Position numbers and translations under genes: made by a program
Notes under the pieces: generated by a model
What the model was told of the DNA's origin: nothing
Database searches by the model: none
Seen by the model: only the letters and a program-made list of their open reading frames with translations
Assembly: GCA_024692905.1 (NCBI GenBank)
Contig: JAILLY010000066.1
Coordinates: forward strand, 66,912 to 117,984
Origin: Lachnospiraceae bacterium
GTDB taxonomy: Bacteria > Bacillota > Clostridia > Lachnospirales > Lachnospiraceae
Direction of reading: 5' to 3'
DNA: 51,073 nt
Shown here: positions 1 to 8,139 of the stretch, in pieces
Layout: each line of letters opens with the position of its first letter
Position numbering within the stretch: position 1 is the stretch's first letter

Positions 1-94
1 AAAGCAGCGAAAGGCCGCCGGGAGCGATATCCTCTTCCATTATCTTGAGAATTCCCGGAGCATCCGATGAAGAAGCAAACTCAAAACCGTTCAT
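1..94 (-). CDS. Truncated gene, N-terminus only; possible GNAT acetyltransferase
   Basis: Only the first 31 codons lie in the window; the gene runs off the left edge. An ATG sits 17 bp after the stop of the upstream radical SAM gene, with a GGGAG ribosome binding site just before it. The peptide begins MNGFEFASSSDAPGILKIME, a pattern (short beta strand, then a Ser/Asp-Ala-x-x-Ile helix) that resembles the start of GNAT N-acetyltransferases. This is a weak match on a very short stretch. The close spacing suggests it is the next gene of the same transcription unit. Confidence 0.45.
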   Translation of the reverse strand, partial: MNGFEFASSSDAPGILKIMEEDIAPGGLSLL

Positions 95-111
95 GTTCAA
101 TCTCCCGGCAG

Positions 112-1458
112 TCAGCCGGATACGGGTTCACCGTCAAGGTTTTCACCGACCGGTATCCCTATCCTTTTATCAACTTCAAAATGGAACAGTATGTTGATGA
201 ACCAGTAAGCAAAATTAATGAGCGGATTCTTAGTCCGCTTAAAGCAGACTATACCCCGCTTTATGATAGAACCAAACTTAAAAAACTTCTTCTTGTACTT
301 CCTGCAGAGCGCACGCAGTTCCTCCGCAGTTACCTGTCTCGGAACAAAAGATATCGTTCCGAACGTATATCCCTCCTGGAGCCACCACTTATCGCAGATA
401 AGCCTTCCTTCTTCCTTGAAGCCGTTATATATATCCGTATTCGGAAAAGTCAGGAGATGATTGAAAGCGATGACAAAAAATTCATGCTTCCTGGTAAATT
501 CAAGCGTTCTTCTGAAACTCTCCTCGTTATCCTCATCAAAGCCGAATACAAACGAAGCATAAATACTGATGCCGGCAGCATGTATCCTCTCTATAAGATC
601 ATCCCGCTCTCCGAGCCTCTGCGTCCATTCCTTGTTCATCTGCTTTAAGTTGTCCTGGTTTATCGACTCAAATCCGATAAGGACCATTGAACATCCGCTG
701 TCACGCATCAGCTTAAGCGTCTCATCATCTCTTGCTATGTCCAGAGTTATCTGTGTCGTCCACGTAACCTTCAGTTTCTTTATCTCTATAAACAGTTCCC
801 TTGCAAATGCCTTATCGGAGAAGATACTGTCATCTACGAGAAAAAACAGTTTATGCCTGCACGCCTTCATTTCGGCGATGATATCCTTAACCTCCCTGTG
901 TATGTATCTGGAACCGTAATACTTGGCTATTGAACAGAACTCACAGTTATGATAACAGCCTCTCCCGGTTTCAACGAGCGAAACGGGAAGGTATTTCTTC
1001 TGCTTATCCGCATATATCGAGCGGTCCGCCATTTTATAATCTATGCAGGGTGTGCCTGCATAACGCTCCTTAAGACATCCGTCTTTAAGATCGCCGATCA
1101 GCTCACGCATATTATCCCCGCAGTTGTTTATCATTATCGCATCGCAATGGCCGGCCGCTTCATCCGGCATGAGAGTCACATGATATCCGCCGAGCACTAC
1201 TTTTTTACCGCGTGATCTAAACTCCTTTGCTATATGATATGCCCTCTTGGCCGTATATGTCTCGACCGTTATCAGGACAAGATCCGTGTCGGTATCATAA
1301 TTGATACTCTCGATCCTGTCGTCATAAAACTCTCTTTCAACATCTTCGGGAAGAAGCGTGTTCATTACCGCTATCGTTAACGGCTCCATGAGCCAGGATT
1401 TAAGATATTTCTCTCCCTTCTTCCTCCCTATTGCGGGCAGTATGAACGTAACCTTCAT
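112..1458 (-). CDS. B12-binding-domain radical SAM protein (paralog 1 of 4)
   Basis: 448 aa. The N-terminal ~150 residues form a Rossmann-like cobalamin-binding domain (YDDRIE at 46-51, then LVLITVETYTAKRAY and a VLGGYH strand near 88-93). The radical SAM core follows, with the cluster motif C168-x3-C172-x2-C175. Family knowledge: such enzymes bind a 4Fe-4S cluster and S-adenosylmethionine, and many use cobalamin for methylation or ring and C-C bond chemistry; the substrate cannot be read here. The gene overlaps the end of the preceding paralog by 59 bp and has its own AAGGAG site before the ATG. It is the last complete gene of the four-paralog array. Product family is clear, reaction unknown. 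Confidence 0.88.
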   Translation of the reverse strand: MKVTFILPAIGRKKGEKYLKSWLMEPLTIAVMNTLLPEDVEREFYDDRIESINYDTDTDLVLITVETYTAKRAYHIAKEFRSRGKKVVLGGYHVTLMPDEAAGHCDAIMINNCGDNMRELIGDLKDGCLKERYAGTPCIDYKMADRSIYADKQKKYLPVSLVETGRGCYHNCEFCSIAKYYGSRYIHREVKDIIAEMKACRHKLFFLVDDSIFSDKAFARELFIEIKKLKVTWTTQITLDIARDDETLKLMRDSGCSMVLIGFESINQDNLKQMNKEWTQRLGERDDLIERIHAAGISIYASFVFGFDEDNEESFRRTLEFTRKHEFFVIAFNHLLTFPNTDIYNGFKEEGRLICDKWWLQEGYTFGTISFVPRQVTAEELRALCRKYKKKFFKFGSIIKRGIVCFKRTKNPLINFAYWFINILFHFEVDKRIGIPVGENLDGEPVSG

Positions 1459-2803
1459 TATCGTCCTTCTCCTTGCATCCGAATGTCATACCCTGCTTCT
1501 CAAATACCTCTTTCTTAAATACGGGATTATACGCTATATAGGTAAAGAACCTTACCGGATTCCTTAAATTTGTCCTTGGTTCAAAAAGCCTGTACAGGAT
1601 AGATCCGGCACTGTTAAAGCGGCGCCTGCATTCAAAGCCCGCCTCCGTAAGTTCGTCAGCCGTCATATTCTTTGGAACAAATGCCGTATAATTGAAACGG
1701 TACTGCTCATTAAGCCACCATTTTCCGTCATATAAAAGCCGGCCCTCTGCCTTAAGCTGCTCATACAGTTCGGTACCCGGATAAGGCATCAGTATATTGT
1801 ATGCGGCAAACGTGAACTTGTTTTTTCTGGCAAATCTGTAGGTCGCTTCTATGGATTCAAGTGTATCCGTATCATGCCCTATAGTGAAGGCAGCCCATGT
1901 CTGAAGTCCGTAATGCCTCAGCTTTTCGATGGCAGCGGCGTAATGGTCCGAAACAAACTTCTTATTGACCCCTTTATGCATGTTATCGAGGCTTTCGGGC
2001 TTTATCGATTCGAATCCGATCACAAGTCCGAGGCACCCGCTTTTTACCATAAGAGTCATAAGTTCATCGTCGTCGAGCATATCAAGACTGCCCTGGCTGA
2101 CCCATCTTACCTTGAGCGGGATGAGCGCCTTAAAAAGCTCTTTGGCGCGTTCCTTATCCCCTACTATATTATCGTCAACAAAGAATAAGAGCCTTCTTTT
2201 CTGTGACTTTATCTCGGCAACAACCTCATCGATCTCTCTTGTAAAATGACGCCTCTCAAAATAAACGCTGCTCGCACAGTACCTGCAGTTATACCTGCAG
2301 CCCCTGGAAAACTGCAGCAGTGATATCGGCATGTATCTCTTGCCTTTATAGATGTCGCGCCTTGTCAGCACACCCTTCTGGGGTATGCACACAGGCGCAC
2401 AGTCATACTCCTCCTTAAGCGTTCCGGCCCTTAAGTCATCTGTCATCTCGAGCCATTTATCCTCAGCGTCACCGATCATTATCGAATCTGCATGTTCCTT
2501 TACCTCCCCGGGAAGGAGCTTTACATGCATGCCTCCCATTAAGACCTTTATGCCTCTTCTCCTGTATTCATCGGCGATCTCATACGATCTTCTTGCCGTG
2601 AACGTCTCAACGGTTATGGCCACAAGGTCAGCCTGCTCATCATACGGTATGGGCTCAAGCCGGTCATCATACATAACGACATCGATGTCCTCAGGCGTCA
2701 GCGCGGCAAGCACACCGAGCTGAAGAGGCTCCATGCTCGCATTGTCAACATACAGGCTGTGCTCACGCCGGCCTATATTGGGTTTGATAAGTATTATCTT
2801 CAT
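1400..2803 (-). CDS. B12-binding-domain radical SAM protein (paralog 2 of 4)
   Basis: 467 aa. Same two-domain plan as its neighbours: a cobalamin-binding N-terminus (MYDDRLEPIPYDEQADLVAI, then VLMGGMH at 87-93) followed by a radical SAM barrel with C169-x3-C173-x2-C176. The downstream barrel holds VIGFESI, the conserved GFES signature shared with the other copies. Its C-terminus extends past the start of the next paralog, with a 59 bp overlap. It starts 15 bp after the stop of paralog 3, with AGAGG upstream. Sequence similarity to paralog 1 is visible along the whole length, so the two probably arose by tandem duplication. Substrate unknown. Confidence 0.88.
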   Translation of the reverse strand: MKIILIKPNIGRREHSLYVDNASMEPLQLGVLAALTPEDIDVVMYDDRLEPIPYDEQADLVAITVETFTARRSYEIADEYRRRGIKVLMGGMHVKLLPGEVKEHADSIMIGDAEDKWLEMTDDLRAGTLKEEYDCAPVCIPQKGVLTRRDIYKGKRYMPISLLQFSRGCRYNCRYCASSVYFERRHFTREIDEVVAEIKSQKRRLLFFVDDNIVGDKERAKELFKALIPLKVRWVSQGSLDMLDDDELMTLMVKSGCLGLVIGFESIKPESLDNMHKGVNKKFVSDHYAAAIEKLRHYGLQTWAAFTIGHDTDTLESIEATYRFARKNKFTFAAYNILMPYPGTELYEQLKAEGRLLYDGKWWLNEQYRFNYTAFVPKNMTADELTEAGFECRRRFNSAGSILYRLFEPRTNLRNPVRFFTYIAYNPVFKKEVFEKQGMTFGCKEKDDNEGYVHTARNREEEGREIS

Positions 2804-2818
2804 ATCATCCTCTGCCGC

Positions 2819-4198
2819 TTAAGTCGTGCTCCCGAGCTTCTCCCCCTGCTTGCGGTGTATCTCCGAGCGGGAGATGAAATTAATGAGAAGAAAAACAACC
2901 GAATTAAAAATGCCGTGATGATTGACTTTTACTCCAAACATCCTCCTGAATATATTTGCCGGTGAGTTAAAGTCATATCTTGCCTTTTTACATCCCTGTG
3001 TGAGTTCATCGCAGGTCATCATGCGCGGATAAAACATCGCATCTCCGTATCTGTAGCCGGAGTCTAACCACCACTTCTCAAACCTCATGCCGCCCTCTTC
3101 CTTCATACGTTCATACAATGATGTCCCGGGCAGGATCATCAGAGGATTAAAGTTAGCAACGGCAAGGTTATTGCGCATGGCAAACTCATAGGTCTTCCTT
3201 ATCGAAGAAGCGGTATCATGTTCGTATCCTAATACAAACATACCGTATATCATGATACCGTGCTCATATATATTTGCTATAGCCTGCTCATAGTGTCTTA
3301 AATTTAAACCCGGCTCTCCGCTCTCATTCTCCTCATGCTCTTTTGTCCCACCGATACCGTCATGCATCACTTTTAAGTTCGCGCTCTTACGCATTAACTC
3401 AAGATTCTTTTCGTCTATCGACTCAAAGCCGATAAGGACCATGATGCAGCCCGAATCATGCATGAGAGTCAGAAGCTCATCATCAAAAGCGATATCCATG
3501 CTTATCTGGCATGCCCATCTTTTCTTTAGCGGCCTGAGCTCTTTAAAGAGCTTTGATGCCGTTTCCTTATTTACAAAGAGATTATCGTCTATGAAAAAGA
3601 TGATCCTTTCCCTGCTGTTTTTTATCTCCCTTATGACATCATCTATATCCTTCTGCCTTACCCCGGCCGGATACAGGCTCTTTATCGAACAGAAATCGCA
3701 GTTGAACTTGCATCCCCTCGATGCCTGGACCATACCGAGTTTAAGATATCTCTTGCCTTCAAAACAGTGCGCATTGTTATCCACGCAGGGAATGGGACAT
3801 CTGTTTCCGGATTCGTATCTGTCCCTGACACACCCGTTTTTCACATCTGAAAGGAAGGCGCCCCAGGTATCCTCGGCATCACCGATCAGCACGGTATCGG
3901 CATGCTCAAGCACCTCATCCGGCATCGCGGATGCATGAAAACCGCCCATGGCAATGACGGTTCCGGGCTTCCTGTATTTTTCCGCAAGCTCATACGCATG
4001 CCTTGCGGCAAAGGTCTCGACCGAGAATGCGATCACATCGGCATCGATATCATCCGGGAGTGACTCTATCCTCTCATCATAAAAGATAATGTCACAGTCA
4101 TCCGGCGTGAGCTTCTCGATGATCGGGAAGATAAGTGGCTTAAGCGCATCCTTTCCCTTTGAATACATCATATTGACTTTTATGAACACGATCTTCAT
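2819..4198 (-). CDS. B12-binding-domain radical SAM protein (paralog 3 of 4)
   Basis: 459 aa. The cobalamin-binding region includes FYDERIESLPDDIDADVIAF and VIAMGGFH at 81-88. The radical SAM cluster motif is C163-x3-C167-x2-C170, followed by LIGFESI. An insertion of about 20 residues, rich in Glu and Gly (GGTKEHEENESGEPG), follows the GFES segment and is absent from the other three. The start codon overlaps the stop of paralog 4 by 4 bp (ATGA), so translation is probably coupled. As in the others, the N-terminal domain lacks a methionine-synthase-type DxHxxG motif, which is usual for B12-dependent radical SAM enzymes (cobalamin bound base-off without a protein His ligand). Confidence 0.87.
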   Translation of the reverse strand: MKIVFIKVNMMYSKGKDALKPLIFPIIEKLTPDDCDIIFYDERIESLPDDIDADVIAFSVETFAARHAYELAEKYRKPGTVIAMGGFHASAMPDEVLEHADTVLIGDAEDTWGAFLSDVKNGCVRDRYESGNRCPIPCVDNNAHCFEGKRYLKLGMVQASRGCKFNCDFCSIKSLYPAGVRQKDIDDVIREIKNSRERIIFFIDDNLFVNKETASKLFKELRPLKKRWACQISMDIAFDDELLTLMHDSGCIMVLIGFESIDEKNLELMRKSANLKVMHDGIGGTKEHEENESGEPGLNLRHYEQAIANIYEHGIMIYGMFVLGYEHDTASSIRKTYEFAMRNNLAVANFNPLMILPGTSLYERMKEEGGMRFEKWWLDSGYRYGDAMFYPRMMTCDELTQGCKKARYDFNSPANIFRRMFGVKVNHHGIFNSVVFLLINFISRSEIHRKQGEKLGSTT

Positions 4199-5559
4199 GA
4201 AACCGCTCCGTTTCCGGAAACCGCAGGTATATCCGAATTATCCGTCATCACCCGGTCATCGTATTTATTAAAGTTCTTTGCATACTTCCTGTAACCGATA
4301 TTGACGATCATATATATGAAGAACCATCTAAAGACTCTCTTAAAGTCAAATCTTTTAAATATTGCCTTCCACGAATAGCATGTTTTCCAGGCTTCTTCTA
4401 TACCGTCGAGGAGTTCGCGCGCAGTCATGTTCTTCGGCCTGTAAACGACATGTTCGACATCATACAGAGACCAGTCAGTCTCGGTTATACGGTCCTGTTC
4501 CTTAAGTTCGTCATAAAACGGAGTGCCCGGGAACGGCGTTATGATGGAAAACCTCGGCAGGTCGATCTTGGCCTCAAGACACAGCCGCGCGGTCCTCAGA
4601 AAAACATCCTTTTGATCCTCGTCGCTTCCGAATGCAAAGCAGCCCATGACGAGTATCTGATTGTCATGCAGCTTCTCCATAAGCCATCCGTACTCATTTA
4701 CCGTATTGACGCCTTTGTTTATATCCTTCTGCGTTTCCTGGTTTACCGATTCGAAGCCGAGAAGCAGGCCCTTGCATCCGCTTTTTTTAAATATCCCGAG
4801 CAGTTCGTCATTATGGCCTATCGCCGTGGTCGTAAGGCCGAACCACCATTTTTTAAGAGGTATCATCGCCGTGAACAGTTCCTTTGCATACTTCACATCA
4901 GCAATGAGATTCACATCGGGGAAGATCACGAACTTTCCCTTAAAGGTCTTGATCTCGGCGATAACATCCTCCACCGGTCTTGTGATGACCTTCTTGCCGA
5001 AAGCTGTGGGATAGGCGCAGAATGAACAGGAATGATTGCAGCCCCGCACGCATTCAACCGTGTTTAATGTGATATACCTGTCCTTTTTAAGGAGATCCTT
5101 TCTGGGTATGGGACGGCCGGAGATATCCGAGCACGAATGACCGTAATAGAATTCCTTCAGTTCACCCGCGGCAAAGTCGCGCATCGCCTGCGGAAATGTC
5201 TCGTCACCGAGCCCTACCATGACGCAGTCCGCATGACTTTTGGCCTCCATGGGCATCACGGTCGGATGAACGCCGCCTATGATGACCGGGATCCCGCGGG
5301 AACGGAAATGATCGGCAAACCTGTAGCTGCGGTTTGCCGTACCGGTAATGCACGTTATACATATAACATCCGCATCAATGTCAAGCGGTATGGCTTCTGC
5401 CGTTTCATCGTATATCACGGGTTCGGGATCAAGCTCCTTTGGGATGAGCGCGGCAAGAAGCGCCAGTGTTATCGGCGCATAATGCAGATTCTTATGAAAC
5501 ATACCGTTATATCTGTGCATTGCCCCGGCCGGGGCAAGAAGTGCCACCTTCATGATCAT
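4195..5559 (-). CDS. B12-binding-domain radical SAM protein (paralog 4 of 4)
   Basis: 454 aa. It begins MIMKVALLAPAGAMHRYNGM, then a cobalamin-binding domain with VIYDETAEAIP and IIGGVHPT (93-100), and a radical SAM motif C174-x3-C178-x2-C181. GFES recurs in LLGFESV. This copy is the most divergent of the four: its B12-domain strand reads ITCITGTANRSY where the others read VETFTARxxY, and its C-terminus is longer and Asn/Asp-rich. It is the first of the array to be transcribed and overlaps the stop of the lipase-like gene by 4 bp. Divergence suggests a different step or substrate from the other three, but this is inference. Confidence 0.87.
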   Translation of the reverse strand: MIMKVALLAPAGAMHRYNGMFHKNLHYAPITLALLAALIPKELDPEPVIYDETAEAIPLDIDADVICITCITGTANRSYRFADHFRSRGIPVIIGGVHPTVMPMEAKSHADCVMVGLGDETFPQAMRDFAAGELKEFYYGHSCSDISGRPIPRKDLLKKDRYITLNTVECVRGCNHSCSFCAYPTAFGKKVITRPVEDVIAEIKTFKGKFVIFPDVNLIADVKYAKELFTAMIPLKKWWFGLTTTAIGHNDELLGIFKKSGCKGLLLGFESVNQETQKDINKGVNTVNEYGWLMEKLHDNQILVMGCFAFGSDEDQKDVFLRTARLCLEAKIDLPRFSIITPFPGTPFYDELKEQDRITETDWSLYDVEHVVYRPKNMTARELLDGIEEAWKTCYSWKAIFKRFDFKRVFRWFFIYMIVNIGYRKYAKNFNKYDDRVMTDNSDIPAVSGNGAVS

Positions 5560-6923
5560 AACCCCGCTTTTTTAAGATCGTTTACAAGCCGGATATAAAA
5601 TTCCCTGACATCAAATTCGGGAATGTTCTCACGATTCAAATCTATCATATCACCATGTGAAATACCTCTGTTGCCCCTTACCGTAAGATATCTGTATGAG
5701 CTTCCCCACTCAAACGAATCCTTTCCGACAAGCCCGTCATTGTCACCGTCAAAATAACTGACCAAAAGATAGGACATATTAAGAGGAAACCGGCCGCTGC
5801 TGCCCTTGTTGAGTTTGGAACCTATACTCTGATACAGGACTCCGGGCACATCCTTGACCTTTTCATTAAAAAGCGCACAGACGCTATGGGTAAGATCCGT
5901 GACCGCGGCCATAAAATCAGGATGCTCGTCGCCTAAGTTTTTAAACGCATCGTTATAAGCATCCGCTATAAGCTGCTGTTCTTTTGCCGGTATTTTATCG
6001 AGAAGATAGTCCGCAAACTCACATCCCCTGTGCGGCGTATTTATTGTAGTGAGTGATGCCACGTATTTATCAGCTCCGCATTCCGAAATGGCATATCGCA
6101 TATCAAGGCCGCCCTTGCTGTGAGCGATAACATTAAGCTTCCCGCAGCCGGTCTGAGTGACTATATCCTTTATACGCGCCGCAAGTTCACGGCCGCAGTC
6201 CTCGACCGATGCTGCCGACTGGTGCTCACCGTAATACAGGACCGCACCGTTTGATTCAAGCGCCTTTGGTATCCTTCCCCAATAGTTAAAATACTTAAAA
6301 TCCCTGAAAAATACACCATGGACCAGAAGTACCGGATACACGGTATCACACAGTTTTTCATCCGCACGTTCCATATCATTTATGAGCCTTAAATTCTCAT
6401 AATCAAGTTCCCTTGACGAAACGATTATGATCTTAAAAAGAAGTATAAGATGTACGATGGGGATCATCCCGCAAAGGAGCCCTATGAGACGCCATTTTAT
6501 GCCGAGCTGTTCGGATGAGATATATACCCTTATCATGCCCGAAAAGAAAACAACAGACATTACCAGAACGATCACAAGAAGGCTTTTAAGGAGCATTGGA
6601 AGCCGGCCGTCAAACGAACGGGCCATCCACAATGGGAGCAGTATCTTTACTGCAAACGCAAGAAGCAAAAGGATGCTCATGCAGAAAAGGACGAGCAGAT
6701 TAAGACCGTTCCTTAATATCTTAAGCCTCCGGCTCATCACCTGAGGATAAAGAAAATCCGGAGAGATTACCATGAGAACGGTTACAAGCCAGCCTGCCGC
6801 AAGGATAAGCCCTGCACCCGGAACGGCGTTCTTAACTATGTAATATGTTCCTGCCGCTGCCGCGATCCCGATGACCGCAACAAGGTTTACCGCGATCATA
6901 CGCGGCTTCATTAATATTTTCAC
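5556..6923 (-). CDS. Membrane-anchored alpha/beta hydrolase, lipase-like
   Basis: 455 aa. The first ~170 residues hold about five hydrophobic segments (10-30, 36-54, 73-97, 112-131, 145-168). A lipase-type alpha/beta hydrolase domain follows: the oxyanion-hole strand LLVHGVFF (199-206), nucleophile motif AHSKGG with Ser269, acid in FDGDNDGLVG (Asp396 or Asp394) and GISHGD with His423. These fit a Ser-Asp-His triad of the triacylglycerol-lipase/lecithin-acyltransferase-like group, acting at the membrane on an acyl ester. Start is GTG, with AAAGGAAAGG 7 nt upstream. Its stop overlaps the first radical SAM paralog by 4 bp, so the hydrolase and the array are probably made together. Substrate unknown; phospholipid or lipid-ester release is a guess. 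Confidence 0.8.
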   Translation of the reverse strand: MKILMKPRMIAVNLVAVIGIAAAAGTYYIVKNAVPGAGLILAAGWLVTVLMVISPDFLYPQVMSRRLKILRNGLNLLVLFCMSILLLLAFAVKILLPLWMARSFDGRLPMLLKSLLVIVLVMSVVFFSGMIRVYISSEQLGIKWRLIGLLCGMIPIVHLILLFKIIIVSSRELDYENLRLINDMERADEKLCDTVYPVLLVHGVFFRDFKYFNYWGRIPKALESNGAVLYYGEHQSAASVEDCGRELAARIKDIVTQTGCGKLNVIAHSKGGLDMRYAISECGADKYVASLTTINTPHRGCEFADYLLDKIPAKEQQLIADAYNDAFKNLGDEHPDFMAAVTDLTHSVCALFNEKVKDVPGVLYQSIGSKLNKGSSGRFPLNMSYLLVSYFDGDNDGLVGKDSFEWGSSYRYLTVRGNRGISHGDMIDLNRENIPEFDVREFYIRLVNDLKKAGL

Positions 6924-6947
6924 TGTTATCCCTTTCCTTTAAACAAC

Positions 6948-8135
6948 TCACACGCTGATGCAGGATCCGACTGCCATGATAACGTACATAATAAACAAAA
7001 AAGCCGCAACAGCCTTAGAGCCTTCATATTTCATTATACCCTCACCCGGCTCTTCCTTCATGCATATAAGGAACGAAGGGACTGCCATAAGTGAGATGAT
7101 GATGGCCACTATGCCACCGACGAGCTTAAGGTAATCCGTAAAGCCGCTGCTTACGGTAAGTGTAAGAATAAGAGCCGGTACGGTCGCGATGACGAATGAA
7201 GGTTCACGTCCCAGATGTGTCTGTCCGGCTACGATATCCGCGGATGCGAGTCCTATCGACCAGAACGATGTCAGCATCGCGAACACTATAAAGACGGAGC
7301 CAAGTATCCTTATCGTTCCGCCAACCGCCTCTGCCCAGCCCACTATGGCTATACCGGTGACCTCGGATGATGTGATCACGGTGCAGACGGCTACCGTTAC
7401 GGAGATGATAAGATTGAAAAGAAGCCCGAGCCATATGGCCGTCCTGACGCCACCCGGTGCCTTACCGGATATCCCTTTATCCGTCTGTTCCGTTTTTGAG
7501 CCAAGATAATCAACCACCTGGGGTACTGCAAAGATAGCCGAAAACGAAAACATTATCATTCCGTACGCCGCAGCCCATTCCGCGATCCCGCCGGATAAAG
7601 GTATACTTATAACCTCTTTTGTGTTAAGGAGGGAGAAGCCGACCATAAACAGGAGTATGAAGCCCATAAGAGCCATAGATACCGTTTCCGATGTACATAC
7701 CGCGCCAAGTCCCGCAAGCACGACCAAAGCCGCGCAAAGGAAAAAAACGATCTTGACGATAACGGACCCGACGGGAAGAAGCTCCGTAAATATCTCCGAA
7801 GCGCCCGAGATATATGCTGCCAGATTGGCGGTCAGTACCACAACAAGAAGGACAAAGAAAACGATCCTTAATGCACTGCCGGGTCTGCCCCTGAAAAGAT
7901 ATCTGTTGAATATATCAAGAACGCCTGTATGATCGCCGGTCTTAACAGCCATATGCGCGATCATAAAATGCATAAGCACACTGACTATATAAGCTGCAGC
8001 AAACGCAGCGGCCGCTCCGGCTATACCCGCATGTGAAACATAATACGGTATGGCCATAACACCGCTTCCGATCCCGTTGCCCGCAACTATGCATGCTGCC
8101 GGGAGAATTCCCTTTTTATTCCCCGATACCGCCAT
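6948..8135 (-). CDS. Amino-acid permease-like transporter (APC superfamily)
   Basis: 395 aa, with about eleven hydrophobic segments. The N-terminal signature GNGIGSGVMAIPYYV is typical of APC-superfamily carriers (aromatic and other amino-acid permeases of the HAAAP/AAAP kind), where the glycine-rich break in helix 1 binds the substrate carboxylate. It probably imports an amino acid by cation symport; the substrate cannot be assigned. It begins 4 bp after the stop of the HD-GYP-like gene and ends 24 bp before the lipase-like gene, so it is embedded in the long minus-strand run. Spacing indicates co-transcription, but there is no obvious functional link to either neighbour. Confidence 0.78.
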   Translation of the reverse strand: MAVSGNKKGILPAACIVAGNGIGSGVMAIPYYVSHAGIAGAAAAFAAAYIVSVLMHFMIAHMAVKTGDHTGVLDIFNRYLFRGRPGSALRIVFFVLLVVVLTANLAAYISGASEIFTELLPVGSVIVKIVFFLCAALVVLAGLGAVCTSETVSMALMGFILLFMVGFSLLNTKEVISIPLSGGIAEWAAAYGMIMFSFSAIFAVPQVVDYLGSKTEQTDKGISGKAPGGVRTAIWLGLLFNLIISVTVAVCTVITSSEVTGIAIVGWAEAVGGTIRILGSVFIVFAMLTSFWSIGLASADIVAGQTHLGREPSFVIATVPALILTLTVSSGFTDYLKLVGGIVAIIISLMAVPSFLICMKEEPGEGIMKYEGSKAVAAFLFIMYVIMAVGSCISV

Positions 8136-8139
8136 AGCT

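Noticed and set aside
1400..1458. 59 bp overlap of radical SAM paralogs 1 and 2 as a frameshift or broken gene
   Set aside because: Both proteins are complete, with family-typical ends and intact motifs; the start of paralog 1 has its own AAGGAG site.
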